A stretch of DNA of 64,000 bases from Parapristionchus giblindavisi (GCA_943737045.1 CALSFV010000225.1:434001-498000); one strand, 5' to 3'. Counted from the stretch's first letter, positions 22,128-37,100 are shown. Translations and numbers: made by a program. Notes: a model not told the origin generated them from the sequence alone.

Positions 22128-25100
22128 GTACATTTCACTTTTTTTTTAAATCAGAGCTATGAATAGCTTGACAATATTCCACCAAAAACAGTAACAAATT
22201 AATCAATAAATTGATTTCATTTATTAATATAACTTAATTTTAATTTATCTACGCCCGATTTATATTATTTATGATCCTCAAAATGGCGTAAAATGCAGTC
22301 AAATAATTGTCACAAGTTTAATATTTGCGTATATTCGAAATTTTCTGCTTTTGCAAATGCTCTCGCAGCGCTTGATGCGTTCATAAGTGACTCCATAACC
22401 ACGTTCTTAACTTAGTCTGGCTTACGCGGGAATGTCGTTTAGTTTATATTTATCCATTTAAGTTAGAATCACAAATTACAGGCAGAGATTAGAATAACCG
22501 AATCAGACTACGATTCAATATCAACCATTCTCCAGCACCGACTCAAGAAATTGATTTTATACGGAAAGATGAGAAATAGTGACCGTAAGTTGGCTGTTAT
22601 TTAGCAGAATTTAAATAAAATTCATTTATTTAAAATTTATGTATTTTAAATAGAATTCATTTATTAAATTAATATCAATCAAAATAAATTCATGTTTTTA
22701 TATTCATTTTTTTATTAAAAAAACAATGATGCTTGGCGGATTCAATAGCTACAGTAGCAGCCAAAAGTATTCGCCTAATACTTTGAAAAATCATAACTTT
22801 TGACTCAGATGAGCAATCGGGCTCATGTTTTGGCAGGATACTATAGTACGTGTGGGCATCATATCCTACTCCCGTTGTTATGATTCGTCGTCGTAGTATT
22901 GTGTAGCGATCCTGGAACCCCTCTACACTTGCGCAGCGATAATTATTTCCTCAGCGAAATTTTGGTGAATACTTGTGAATACTTGTCAAATTGAAGGAAT
23001 AAAAAATGACCCTCACCGATAGGCAATTGTAGGAAAAATAAAACAATTTTTTTTAAATTTTTTTAAAATTTCTTCTGGGTCTCACGGTTTTGGATCGGGA
23101 TGACGCTTGGTGGAATTTACCTACTTATTATTGCCCATCATTGTATATACATATCGAACGAATCCTTAAACTTTGAAATGTTGATGCCATGTTAACGAAC
23201 TTACGTTATTTAGCGAGGGTGCAGATATGATGAACCCAAACTCCGTCTTTCAGTTTATGCCACCATATACTAGAACTCTGCAAGATTTGGGCCCGATCGG
23301 TTATTATCACTTTTTTGCCAAGTGCCAAGCTATAATCAAAATATGTTCAATGAGTCAGATAGTCTCTCTTAAGGTAATAATAAAAGTTAACATAATAATG
23401 TTGAAAAATCATGCAGCAGCAAATAAAAGATAACAATCATTGAAAAAACATATAAACGAACAACGTAAAGCTGTTAGAATCCTAGGAGTTGAATGTTTTA
23501 GGTTAAGGAAAAACAACGCTATATACGTGATTGTTGATCATTATTTGCGCATCATGGGTCAGAACTATGACCCGTCAGATAAAAATTGCTAAAAATCATC
23601 AAATATTGTTTTTCCCCACAACCCTGCTATCTGCCGCGCCTAAGATGTTTTTATTAGCTTTGTATTTGCTTATTTATTTGCTTATTTATTCATTCATTAA
23701 TTCATTTATTTTTATTCATTCAGACGCTTCATTCACTGTTCCTGAATCGTTGAGTGAATGTTATACACTGAATCAACTTGAACTAATCGGATTCGAGGAT
23801 ATACCAAAAACCTTTCTTTCCAAGGTGCGATTAAATTTTTATATCAAAGTTTATCGGCTGGTGACAACACCACTCACCATCCGATAAATTTGTTTGAAAC
23901 GAAATGAAATATCAAATTGAAATTTGTTTAGATTGATTTATTCGCAACATTGGCCACTCTTGTTATACCATGTGCAACGAATTTAACTGTGGAAAGTCTC
24001 TATACTATACTAAAGGTTTGCTATTACCCTGGTCTTAAATGTAGAATTTTTAAAAAAAGTGTGATTAAAAACGGGACAAAGATTTTGCACCTAAACGAAG
24101 CAATCATGATTCTACGTATTGTTCGGTATAATCACAAATACCTCTCGGTGGGTGACTTTTTTATTTTTTTAATTTGACGAGTATTCATTAATGTAACTCA
24201 TATATGAAAATGAACTAAAACAAATGGGTGAAAATTTGCCTTCTTCCCGAAAAACCACGACTAATTCCCCTTTTTATCGCAAACTGAGCCGATAAATGGT
24301 GCGCCACCTACCGTAATACAAAAGCGGATATTCAAAATTCGGCAATCGCTGTATGTTTACATTCGTTTTCGGTATTATGTTATTGTTTTCTTTTATAATT
24401 TGTTTGATATCTGAATATAAGGAGTAATATTACACTATTTTTCGATAAAATATGAAAAATGAAGTATTTTGAATTTCCGCCTTTGCATTACGGTAGTCAG
24501 TTTGCGATAAAAAGGCGAATTAGTCGTGGTTTTTCGGGAAGAAGGCAAATTTTCACTCATTTGTATTAGTTCATTTTCATATATGAGTTACATTAATGAA
24601 TACTCGTCACATTAAAGAAATAAAAAAAGTCACCCACCGAGAATCATTTGTAGGAGAAAAAAAATAAAACAAATTTTTTATTGTTTTTTTAAAAATTTTT
24701 CTGGGCCTCACGGTTTTGGACCGGGATGAGACTTGGTGTAATTTACCTGCTTATCATTACCCATCGTCGCATACACATATCGAACGAATCCGTAAACTTT
24801 GAAATTTTGATGCCATTATGTGGAACTTACGTTATTTAGCGAAGGAGCAGATATGACGAACCCTAACTCCGTCTGTGATTTCATGCCACCCCATACTACA
24901 CCTATGCATAATTTGAGCCCGATCGGTTCCTATCACTTTTTGGCCAAGTGCGAAGAGAATGTCACTTGAGCCAGATAGTCTCTCATAAGTATTCTCTCGT
25001 AAGGCTCCGTTGAAAATCTATAGTGTTCCATTAAGCCGGCGCATTTTCTTAATTAAAGAAGGAGACCCTTGAGTTGGCATGACTGACTCCCGCCACGATA

Positions 25101-28100
25101 AGCATGTTGGCTATTGTTTATCACGGATCTCCTGTAAAAGTGTATGAAAATAAAAACCTTTTTGCACAGAAAAAAATAATTTTCCTCCTTTTTTATTGAT
25201 AGTTGTTAGGCAGGCCTAACTGAGTGCGAAAACCACATTTTGAAATTTTGTTTTTCGTAATTTGCATAATTATGCAATTTTTTTACCGTCAACTTCAAAT
25301 GAGTGTAACTCGCTTCGTTTTTGAGCAACCGTGTAAAATTTTTTCATTCGGTCCCAAATGACCTCCTCTACAAATAACTCAACTAAGGATATGGTCGGAA
25401 ATGTTGTTCTTCATGTGTTATTGTATGAAAACTGTTTTTTTGCATACAAAATGCGATGTTTCTCGAAATTTTTCTCTAAAGGATAAGAGTTTTATTGCAG
25501 ATTCGGATTCCCCGTCCTCGAATTGGGGTATACTGATATATCATTTAACCCAACTCTGTCCGCCCAATAGTGATACTGTATATCGTCGTCCTGGACATAG
25601 TGCAATTTTCTCTCAAATCACATTTTTGGTTGTAAATCAGCTCAAACATATGTTAATGTACTCATTAGCATATTTAAACCCTGTAACTCGACCAACCTGA
25701 CAAAATTGTCTTAGTGCTTCGAATTCTCAACAACCATCATTTTTGAGATATGAAAAAATGAATCGAAAACTGATTTTATTAACGATTTTTTAATTCTTTC
25801 GCGGAAGATCTTTTTTTGTATTCTGCAATTTCATTTTCACTGTTCTTATTTATCATTTATTCATATTAGTTTATAGATCGTTTAGGTCGAAGAAACTGTT
25901 TGAATCAAGAATATCCATGGAACCGTCGAAAAACTCTGAGAAATCACTGTAGATCATATCATAGATGGCATCCGAAGTTATCACTCTCATCCTCGGCCAC
26001 ATCCACTTCCTCCTCAACGGGCAGATCTTCTTCTTCGAAATCCTTCTCCATATCATCCAGAAGCGCTCTTCTTCTTCTACTATGGATTCCTTTAGCCTCC
26101 ACTTCCTTCTTCTTAGCAGCAACGAGAGATCGAATGCAATTCTTAATCTGTTCATGGGATATTCGTTCAGAAGGAAGGATATCAGTTCTATCCTTCATTC
26201 TTCGTTCTATCTCTTCCGCACGAAGTTTCTTCGAATGAGTGAAGTAATCCTCGAAGAGATCAGCGACCAACTGTTTATCCTTTGGATCGTATCTCGCTCC
26301 CTTCTTCGTAATACGCAATGCCCATCCCATGGTCGGATAAACTGGAGCCTGTTGGAATTCATGAAATGATTCAGCGAGTGGGGCAATTCCTACTCCCTTC
26401 TGCACTTCCTCAAGCATTCCCTTGTATAATCCAAGCGCGAAATCGAACATGGACACTTTCTCACAAAAGCTGGTGTTTTAAGTTGCATCAAGTCAGAAAG
26501 GCGAAAAATCGTTAATAAAATCAGTTTTCGATTCATATCTCAAAAATGATGGTTGTTGAGAATTCGAAGCACTAAGACAATTTTGTCAGGTTGGTCGAGT
26601 TACAGGGTTTAAATATGCTAATGAGTACATTAACATATGTTTGAGCTGATTTACAACCAAAAATGTGATTTGAGAGAAAATTGCACTAAGTCCAGGACGA
26701 CGATATACAGTATCACTATTGGGCGGACAGAGTTGGGTTAAATGATATATCAGTATACCCCAATTCGAGGACGGGGAATCCGAATCTGCAATAAAACTCT
26801 TATCCTTTAGAGAAAAATTTCGAGAAACATCGCATTTTGTATGCAAAAAAAACAGTTTTCATACAATAACACATGAAGAACAACATTTCCGACCATATCC
26901 TTAGTTGAGTTATTTGTAGAGGAGGTCATTTGCGACCGAATGAAAAAAAATTTTACACGGTTGCTCAAAAACGAAGCGAGTTACACTCATTTGAAGTTGA
27001 CGGTAAAAAAATTGCATAATTATGCAAATTACGAAAAACAAAATTTCAAAATGTGGTTTTCGCACTCAGTTAGGCCTGCCTAACAACTATCAATAAAAAA
27101 GGAGGAAAATTATTTTTTTCTGTGCAATGGCTTCATACACTTTTACAGGAGATCCGTGTTATATTAAATGGTAATTGGCGTAAGGGATAATGAGAAAATG
27201 AGCCAAGTATGCAAATTGGATGGGCACTCTGTACATGCCTTGAAAGTTGTACTTTCACTGCGCATAGTGAGCTTTAAACATATCGGGAATCAATCTCAGA
27301 TATGTCTTTCGATTCGTGCGATGAATATCTATCGTTCTATCCGAACCGTCTTATTACGAAAAAAAACTCGAGGGTCTCCATCTTTAAGCCTCACCAACTC
27401 TTCGGAATTGGATTTTTATGGTAATTCTATACGCAGTGGCAAATAATGAAGAACAAAATTTTATATTTGTAGAGGACTAGCAGTGCTAGGGGCAGAGTTA
27501 GAATGCTATATTTTGGATATATAGTATCCGACTTCTTCCCAGAGCGTTATTTCAAACTTTCGAATAGATATTTCTGTTAAGTTTTTTGCGCTCATAAACA
27601 AATATTTTACTTAGAATCGAAATGTTCGGATGTCGCTCCGTCTAATAAATAATTACGATTAAAGATATAAATGTCGAGAATTATAAAAATTCTTCAGGGA
27701 CATCCTCAACTTCTCCACCTCGATGTCTCTTCGTGTCCTCTACTTTGTGACATATCTTGTCTCAGTCAAGCCAAGCAATTGATAAAGCTTGGACTTCACG
27801 AACTTCAATTGAGAATGAATTTGGAAGACTTAACAGACACTTTAGCCAGTCTAAAGGATCTTAGAGTCCTTGATATTGGAAAGGCCACGAACCATGGGTA
27901 TGGTCATGTTTTTAGCATACTAAATCGGATGAGAACCGATGAATGAGAATCGTCCGGATGAGAATTATTTGCATTTGAGAGATAAGCGTTAGTGAATAGA
28001 GGTGTATACAAATATTACAGCTCTCATTCATCGGATCTCATTCCACCTTGTGCCATCTAATGCAGACCATAAAATTTTTAAAATAAATTAAATAAATATT

Positions 28101-31100
28101 AAAATAAAATAAAATAAAATAAATAACATAAACAAAAAATTTGTTCGGATTCAAAAAAAAAATTTCTTACTGAACATAGCAACCCAAACAAAACAAAAAA
28201 AAACAAATAAAATTATTTTCTCCTTCTTTTCCGAGAAATGTCAACTTTATTTATCTCCTATTAGTCTTCTTTTAAATAACAGCAATTTTTTATTCTGACA
28301 ATGAGTCAAAATTTTGAAAATCATCAACTAAAAGAAGGGGGGAGACCAGGGGATTTAGGGTGCACTATTGCCATGGCTAACGTGGGAGGTAGGAAGTGGC
28401 ACTCTATTCTCTATTAGAATTGAGAGATTGAGCGCATAGAGCGTGTAGCTCAGTGGTTAGTAGTCGGCGCTTGTAACCGCGCCTCGCGGGTGCGATTCCC
28501 GTTTGCAATTTTCAATACATTTGTCTTTCATATTTGAAATTGCGCGCGTTCCCTGAGGATTTCTTGGGGTAATAACGAGCTTTGAGCTCGGATTACTGTA
28601 TTTCAGTGATTGTTAGAGAAAATTGTTTTGGATACAGGGAGATGTAATCTATAGTTCTGCCTGGCCAGTTTAGTCACGAAAAAACTCGTGGCACCCCTTC
28701 TTTCAACATTTTTTTTCTCTTCTTCTAGACAATGAAGTCATCACCTATTTATTTTTTATCATATTCATTTTCATGTGTCGCTGCATGCGTGCATGCATGT
28801 AGATAAAATATAATATATATTTTTAGAATCAAATTCGTTATCGATTCACTGATTCAATCGAGCAGCATTGATTAGTTTAAAAAATCGAGGGTCCCCTTCT
28901 TTAAAGCGACACCCCAAGATAATTTGAAACTCTCCGCTCTGACCATACTCTCTCGCTTTCTTTGTCTACGAGAGAGTATTGCCAATGCGGAGAGTAAAAT
29001 ACCTTGGGGGTGTGCCTTTAACATCCTGCCGTAATATTTCACTTTCCAAAATCGAATTGTGATAAAAATTACCAACGAACTGATCACAAACTGACTTTTC
29101 AAGCAAAAAAAGTGTTAATTTTCTTTATCCATTTTTTTATCGAACAAAAAATTGAGCAAAAATTTCTTAAAAACCTAAAAAAACTTTTAAAAAAGCAACA
29201 AAAAAACCGAACGTAAAATCCCAGCCCCTTCGAAATGCAAAAATAAATAATTGTGCTTCTAGGATCAATTTAACCTCAATAATTTGCGACACTATGCTCA
29301 TGGTAAAAGCTTCACCATGGACTAAACTCGCATGCATCGACATTTCTGATGTAGATAGAGAACAGAGTTCGATTGGAATTCAGCATATGAAGCTCATTGT
29401 GGAAAGACACCACAAGCTGCAGACTGTGTGTCTGATAGGTTGGTAAATCAGACTTTGCTTATTATTTTGTTCTCCATGTTCAAATCTGCCTTTTAGGAAC
29501 ACAGCTCGAACGCCAAGATCTCTCGTTACATCAATGGATAAAAGACAGTGTTAAGATCTGTAATTATCGGAGTGCTTCAACCTCCTTGAATACATTCAAT
29601 TATTACATTCAACAATACAAAAATGATGATGCAATTGGCGAAGCAATATTCAAACTCATGGTGGTAATATTATAATAATAATAATAAAATATTATACAAT
29701 AATAATAATAATATTAATAATAAAATATTAATAATATTAATAATAAAATATTATATAATATTTTATTATTATTATTATTATTACAGATAAATCGATATGA
29801 GTACATTGATCCATCGGAAGTGAATCCCTGCGTTGAAGCATGCCTGAATGTAATGAGGCAACCTCGTGATCACCTTGTCACAGAAAATGCCATGTATTTA
29901 ATCAGAGTGTTGAATTGGTAAGCACATACACTGGTTTTTCAAAACCAAAAAGTACGCGACGTCACTTTTTCACTTTAATTTCTAGCGCTGACCTGATAGA
30001 AACTCTTAAAATTCAATGTTTAATTTAAGAGACCGGCTAGGTAAGAGTCGAGTATGGTCCGGACATTCGCCAACACACACTGAGCTGTGAGATGCTTAGC
30101 AAATGCGTTGCTTACGCATTAGCTTATCAACACGATCGCTTATAGTTAAGCATAGAAGAGAGATGCTTATATGTAAGCATAGCATATGCTTAAATTGAAA
30201 GAGGCGGGCGTACGCCTCCCGGTATAGACTTTGAGTTATACTAGAATCGGTAACGTGGTTAGGTGGCGCAGTGGAAAGCGCCTTGCATTAGGTTTCGATA
30301 GGTTGGTTGTTCGGTCCCCCATTCGATCACGGTCTTTTGCCGTGTTGTTTCTTTCATGTAAGCAACCCGGTAAGTATTTGCCCATGCTTATATGTAAGCA
30401 TATCGCCATCTTACCCGACTGAGGTAGCAATTCGTATGCTTACTATTAAGTATCCTTCAGCTCATTGCATTCGATCTGATCCTCAATACTATCATCATAG
30501 ATACATACCAGGGCTGTGCGTAAAATCTTTTTCGTAAAATTTTCGAAAACGTAATTTTACGATTTCTTTTCTTGTAAAATTCGTAAAATTAAAAAAAAAT
30601 AAAATTTTCGTAAAACATTTTGAGCCACATTTATAAGAATTTGTCCGAAATGTGTTTCGTGATAAAAGATATTAAACAAGCGAATGTTCATAAACTACTC
30701 TCTTATGCAAGGGGCAGTCGATAAGCAAGAGCAGTCTTGTCAATAATTTCACCAATTGTTCAGTTTTTTTGTCATATTTTTCGATTCGTTAAATTTTCAA
30801 CATTTCGTTACGACGTAAAAATGTCGTAAAATCGTAAAATTCGTAAAATCGTAAAACGTAAAATGCACAGCCCTGATACATACCGTGGGCATAACGACGA
30901 AAGTAATAGTGAAAATACACGGGGCTCAATCCCGGCTCACATATGTCATATTAAATTTTTTTTTAAACTCAAAAACTTTAATAGTGATAGCTAGAAATTT
31001 TACTTCTTTTTATTCGTGAATAACATGTCATGCACCCCTACAAATACAGCTGAACAATTATATCATATATCTTTCTGACAATGAATATGTTTTTTCGTGT

Positions 31101-34100
31101 CTGAATTTCAGATTTTTGTTCTTCTACCCTTGTTGTAAAGATGCAAGTGACATAGTGCATATTGTAGCCCTGACGATTATATACATGGTGGTCACATTCA
31201 CTTGGCCAGCCAACATTTCTCAGGCATCGAGAATTGGAACATAATATCAGATATGTACAGTAGACGACAAAATTATATCATATTTTATTTTTCAAAGAAT
31301 ATTTCCAGCAAGGATCGATGAAACTTGGTATGGCTCCTACATCATACACATGCACTGTTGTGTGGTACAACCACCTGTAGTAGAAGTCAAGTCCTGGAAA
31401 AGAAATACAAATATTGCGAGATTTTCGAATTTTCCTATTTTCGATTTTTTCGTTGATATTTTATTAAATTTTTTTACCGCTCTTTGCAAAGCGCTTTTCA
31501 ATTCTATTTATATGCATCGTGTATACACATTTATCTTTAATTTTTTTCTTGTAACTCTGCGAGTTTTTCATTGATCCTCGATAATGTAGTTATACATTAT
31601 TCTAGTGAGGATGAATGTTACGTATGTATGGACTGGGACGATTGGCAAGGAAAATTCGACGAGAAATATAAGAAAAAGTGAAACAGAGGAACAGAATAGA
31701 GAAATCTAGGATGTTTCTATCTGCAAGACTAAAGCTAATGTGAGCTCTACTCTATTTATTCTAGCTTACCGTAATGCATGGAACATCCCTGCACATTCCT
31801 GCGCTTGTAGACACCAGCGGTCGATTACTATTTATTATTGATTTGCCGGCAAAGCTCCATTTTAGTATGTCGTGTTTACTGTAGCTTTGGTCATTCTCCC
31901 TTGCTGTTAACAACTCAGTTTGCGTGTGCTATATAATCTCCCGATCCAATTTATACACGATGTATATAAATAGAATTGAAAAGCGCTTTGCAAAGAGCGG
32001 TTAAAAATATAGTAAAATATCAAGGAAAAAATCGAAAATAGGAAAATTCGAAAATCTTGCAATATTTGTATTTCTTTTCCAGGACTTGACTTCTACTACA
32101 GGTGGTTGTACCACACAACAGTGCATGTGTATGATGTAGGAGCCATACCAAGTTTCATCGATCCTTGCTGGAAATATTCTTTGAAAAATAAAATATGATA
32201 TAATTTTGTCGTCTACTGAATGTGTAAATTGAGAAAAGCGAAAATTAAACGTCTTGAAATTCGCAAGAGTAAGATGTAGCTTTATGATGTCAGTTTACTC
32301 GTGATGCGCGACACGTAAAAAATAAACAAATAGACTCACAAGGGAATCAAAAGTTGCGATGGAAACTATTCCGAAAACGACCCATATGGTTGGTTAGGGT
32401 TGACTAGGGAATGGTTTCTGTGATGGTTGAAATTACGGTTAGTGACCTACATAGCGATAATCAGCATGGTCGACTTAGTAAGAATCAACTGTCAAAAGCT
32501 GCACTTGATCGATTTTTTAACGAAACCCGTCGCATATCCGCCGCAGCCAAAAAGTTGCATTTTTTTGTTTTATTTTTTACTTTTTTAACTCGAGTTCGAT
32601 TCCCCCGACAGCATTTTATGTCTGCATGGTAATTCCAGCAAAAAATTGCTGTTTCAATGGAAATCAAATCCAAAAAATCTACTTTGGCTGTCTTTCGTGT
32701 GGCGGATATGCGACGGGTTTCGTTCAAAAAATCGATCAACTGCAGCTTTTGAAAGTTGTTTCTTACTAAGTCGACCATGCTGATTATCGCTATGTAGGTC
32801 ACTAACCGTAATTTCAACCATCACAGAAACCATTCCCTAGTGAGAGAGGGATGGTCAAAAATGGTTTCAAAAGTTGCACCCGGATATACACTCACAAAAA
32901 ATCTCTTATATGTAAGGGAATAATTCCCTGGCTAAGGACCCCATAGGAAAAAAATATCGATTAGTATGTCCTGCGTGCAACTTTTGAAACCACTTTTGAC
33001 CATCTCCCCCTCAACCCTACATTCACAGCGAAATGACTTACAAGGAGTCTCATTGGTCTTAAGTCGGCGAAAAGCGACGGTTCATAGCTCATTAGAAAGC
33101 ACTTTCTCTGTAGATTAAGAAGGTGTGCTTAAAAAGTCCTAAAGGGCTCTGTACCCAGACTTACAAAAATTCAAAGTTAGGGCAATTTTTGCAACGAAAT
33201 TGTCGTGTAATGGCCATGCAATTGACGTGCAATAATGTGCTGGCTCTGCGCGCTACCTCTCCGAGCAAGTTGTGGCAAAGATGTCGCTTGCAACTTTTTT
33301 TGCGGCGGGTTCGATCCCTGCCGACGCGACTTGTTTTGCACGATTTTTACGCTTGAAATTTTCTTGAAATTTTGAAGCCTGAATTTTTTTGAAATGCTTC
33401 ATGTGCATGGTGGCAGACTAACACGATTTTTAGATGTTTGTTCTTATTGTTTGTGATTCATTTAAAAAAAAGAATTCTCTGTTATATAATAATGTACGGA
33501 TAAGAGATAGCAATAAGATCTTACAATTAAGACATGATAACAATAGGATATTTCTTAAAACAGTATTAAAAAGCAAATTTTCCCTAGGTTGAGTAGATTT
33601 TATATATGATTTAAAATAAACATAAAAATTCAAGTGTAAAAATCATGCAAAACAAGTCGCGTCGGCGGGGATCGAACCCGCCGCACAAAAATAGTAAGTG
33701 GCATCTTTGTCACTGCGCCACCACTAGCTCGGAGAGGCAGCACACAGAGCTACCACATTATTGCACGGCAATTGCATGGCCATTACAGGACGATTTCGTT
33801 GCAAAAATTGCCCTAATTTTGAATTTTTGTAAGTCCGGGTACAGAGACCTTCAGGATTTTTTAAGTACACCTTCTTAATCTACAGAGAAAGGGCTTTCTA
33901 ATGAGCTATGAACCGTCGCTTTTCGCCGACTTAAGGCCAATGAGACTCCTTGTTAGATAGTGATTGTCTCACTGAAATGTCTCGGAAGGAGTTGGCTCAT
34001 CATTGCGGAGTGTCTCACATGTGAGACATTTGATGACTCAAAGCCGTTATGGGACGATCAGTGTCTCACGGTGTCTGGCTTATGAGACAAGAGTTGCGCC

Positions 34101-37100
34101 TCTCCCTCTTCTATAGACACTGAGTGTTCTGTGTGTAAGCATGTCTAGGTAGCGCACTGGGTAGGGTGCTTGGCTAGTGCGCGATAGGATGCTCCCACGG
34201 TACCAACTCGGAGATTTTTCTTGCAAATGTGCGGTAGCTCTTAAAAGTGTAGGTAAGTCTCTCAAATATCACGCCTGTCACGAGAGAATTGAGCTAAATT
34301 TACAATTCATGGGAATAGAGCGAAAATTGTGAAATGAGTTAGGACCGTTTTTGGACATCTCTAGGCATGCCCTACCAGCCCCCAAAGTCTCAGTATGCAA
34401 TTTTCATTTTGGGGCTCAATACACCGGTTCGGTATGGTGAAGTCCTAACTTTGAGCACGAATTTCTCACTTCTGGTGCGTTTTAGCGAAAAAGAGTCACA
34501 AGATTGACCCCCGCTCTTTTATCGAGCTCTATCGATCTAAACAAACCAGATGTCATGAAAATGTATCTGAACAGAGCTACACTTCGAAGCAAATAACTCA
34601 AAAATTTAGGAAAAGGAGGTGCTCTTCTTCCAGTATGTTATTAAGTTTTTCATGCGCTTTCGAATGAGGGGTTTGCGAAAAAATACGTTAATGCGTTCGC
34701 ATGGTTCATCCCCTTGGTATTTTCCTGATGATTTGAAGTCATTTTCGCCCAACCACACTCTCTCGTTTCACACGCTCTCTCGCCCATTCGTTTTCATTCC
34801 ATCCCATCCCACCCTGCACCAGACGGTCTCGAGCGCGCGGTGCGGAATGAAATATATCGTTTTTCCCCTTTCTCTTCCTTCTATTTCTTTCACTCTCCGG
34901 CGAGAGAGCGTGTGAAACGAGAGAGTGTGGTTGGGCGAAAATGACTTCAAATCATCAGGAAAATACCAAGGGGATGAACCATGCGAACGCATTAACGTAT
35001 TTTTTTCGCAAACCCCTCATTCGAAAGCGCATGAAAAACTTAATAACATACTGGAAGAAGAGCACATCCTTTTCCTAAATTTTTGAGTTATTTGCTTCGT
35101 AGTGTAGCACAGCGTTCTCATGACTTTCAAAGCAAGAACGACCGCTCAACATACAAACTCTCTCGAATACAATGGTCTCTCCTTTGTCTTGCTTTCGAAG
35201 AAAAATGGCTTGGACCAGAATACTGTGGTAGCTCTGTTCAGAGACATTTTCATTACCTCTGGTTTGTTTAGATCGATAGCTCGAAAAAAGAGCAGGGGTC
35301 ACTCTTGTGACACTTTTTCGGTAAAACGCACCAGAAGCGAGAATTCCGTGCTCAAAGTTGGGACTTCACCTTACCGAACCGGAGTATTGAGCCCCAAAAT
35401 GAAAATTGCATACTGAGACTTTGGGGGGTGGTAGGGCATGCCTAGAGATGTCCAAAAACGGTCCTAACTCATTTCACAATTTTCGCTCTATTCCCATGAA
35501 TTGTAAATTTAGCTCAATTCTCTCGTGACAGGCGTGATATGAGACAACAATTGCCTCACTGCTTTCCACTGCTCTCTATCATCGCCCACGGTCTTACAAG
35601 GGAATGGTCTCAGCTCTCGGAAAGCAAACTGGATGAAAATTTGCATACCCTCTTTCAATCATCTAGCCATGTCGAGAGTATTCAGTTATCCATTGTTTCT
35701 GCTTTTTAAACCTGTATTGTTTCATGCTGAGCATGTCGATAAATATATATATATATATACGCATATCTGAACGTGTTATAAGAACATTGGTGAAGTGAAA
35801 AAATCCTACGGTGCCATAGCGGTCCAGATAATCTGTCCAAAGTTTGGTCACACTTGTAGAAGTCCGCCTTAAAACGACTTTTCGATGCATGTTATGTTTC
35901 CTAAGTGAAGAGAAAAAGAAGAGCCGTGGTACAATGGTCGGAATCTTAGCAAAAAAATCGTTTTGAGAAAAAGTGCAGTTCTTTCTAGCCTCATCTTGTG
36001 GAGCAAAAAATTCCGCATCGAATTAGAGAACTTTTTTTTTCAAAAAGTGATTACGCCTATATCGTAGAACTCTACAATCCATGAGTAATTTGTTCTTTCA
36101 ACAAAAAAAATCATCTTAAGGCGAAGTGGTGTAGTGGTCTATGGCGAGGCGAAGTGGTGTAGTGGTCTATGGCGCGCCCCATCATTCCATCTGTCCTGGG
36201 TTCGATTCCCGGTCGTTTCACCGCCTCCGCCTCACCAAGGCGCCCGAAAGGGGAATTGGTAGTGACTAGATCATGCGGTAAAGTAGGTCCGAAGAAGAGA
36301 TTAGGCCCTCCGGACTGAATTGGCCTTGAAATATCACTGGCCTAGCAGTGATAACCCGCAGGACTTCGTGTGCCTTGAATAACGGGTTGTACCTTTACCT
36401 TTTACCTTTACCTTAACACCTCCAGTACCGCTTGTCTCTTGAGAACAAACGAGTTTCGGCACTTCTTCGGTTTCTGGCCACCCCCCCCCTATCAACCCCA
36501 TTCCCGTATAAAAACAATCGATTCCTTCTCTCCGTTTCAGTCCAGACCTCTCCCATTTTGAGGAGATATTGGGGAGCATTTCGCCCCCGTGGAATCGTCC
36601 TCCCAGTGAGGACGACCGCTCCATTCGATCGAAAAGATCGAAAGGGAGTGGGGGTCAATGAGGGGGGGGGGTGGCCAGAAACCAAAGAAGTTCCCAAGTT
36701 TCATTGAACGATCAACATGAAAAACGACCTACTCGACGAGTTCTATAAAGGGAGACCTAAATCAATGGTCTCTTCGACGCGCAATGCTCTCTCGTTGTTA
36801 GAAAACAGAGAAATAGTGTGCGAAGAGACCATTGAGTGAGGTAACGCTCCCTATAAAATGATTAAACATGGAAGGGAGCCGACTTCTGTTTTTCAAGCCC
36901 ACTTTGGAGATAACTTTCTAGGTCATTTTTCTCAGTATGTTTTGGTGAAAGAAAGAACAAAGTAATTATGAATTTTTGAGCTCTACAAAATATAAGCGTA
37001 ATCACATTGTGCAGACAAATATTTTACTTTTGTTTTACTCAAAATTGACTGAAAAAAATGTGAATCTCTCTTTACATGAGTTTCAGTCAAAATGTTCAAC

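Noticed and set aside
23227..23433. Open frame MMNPNSVFQFMPPYTRTL... as an exon of the ZYG-11-like gene
   Set aside because: The same sequence recurs at 24850-24960 in a dispersed repeat, and exons 2 and 3 join in phase without it.
25401..26846. Paired open frames of 86-99 codons on opposite strands
   Set aside because: They are the same sequence read from the two arms of the TTAA-C palindrome; no domain or start context. The same applies to mirrored frames in foldbacks F, G, I and A.
31100..31210. Possible exon after TGAATTTCAG in intron 8
   Set aside because: Joining it to exon 8 (phase 2, TG) makes an immediate TGA. Exon 9 at 37722 joins exon 8 directly in phase and restores a tryptophan, so no exon is needed here.
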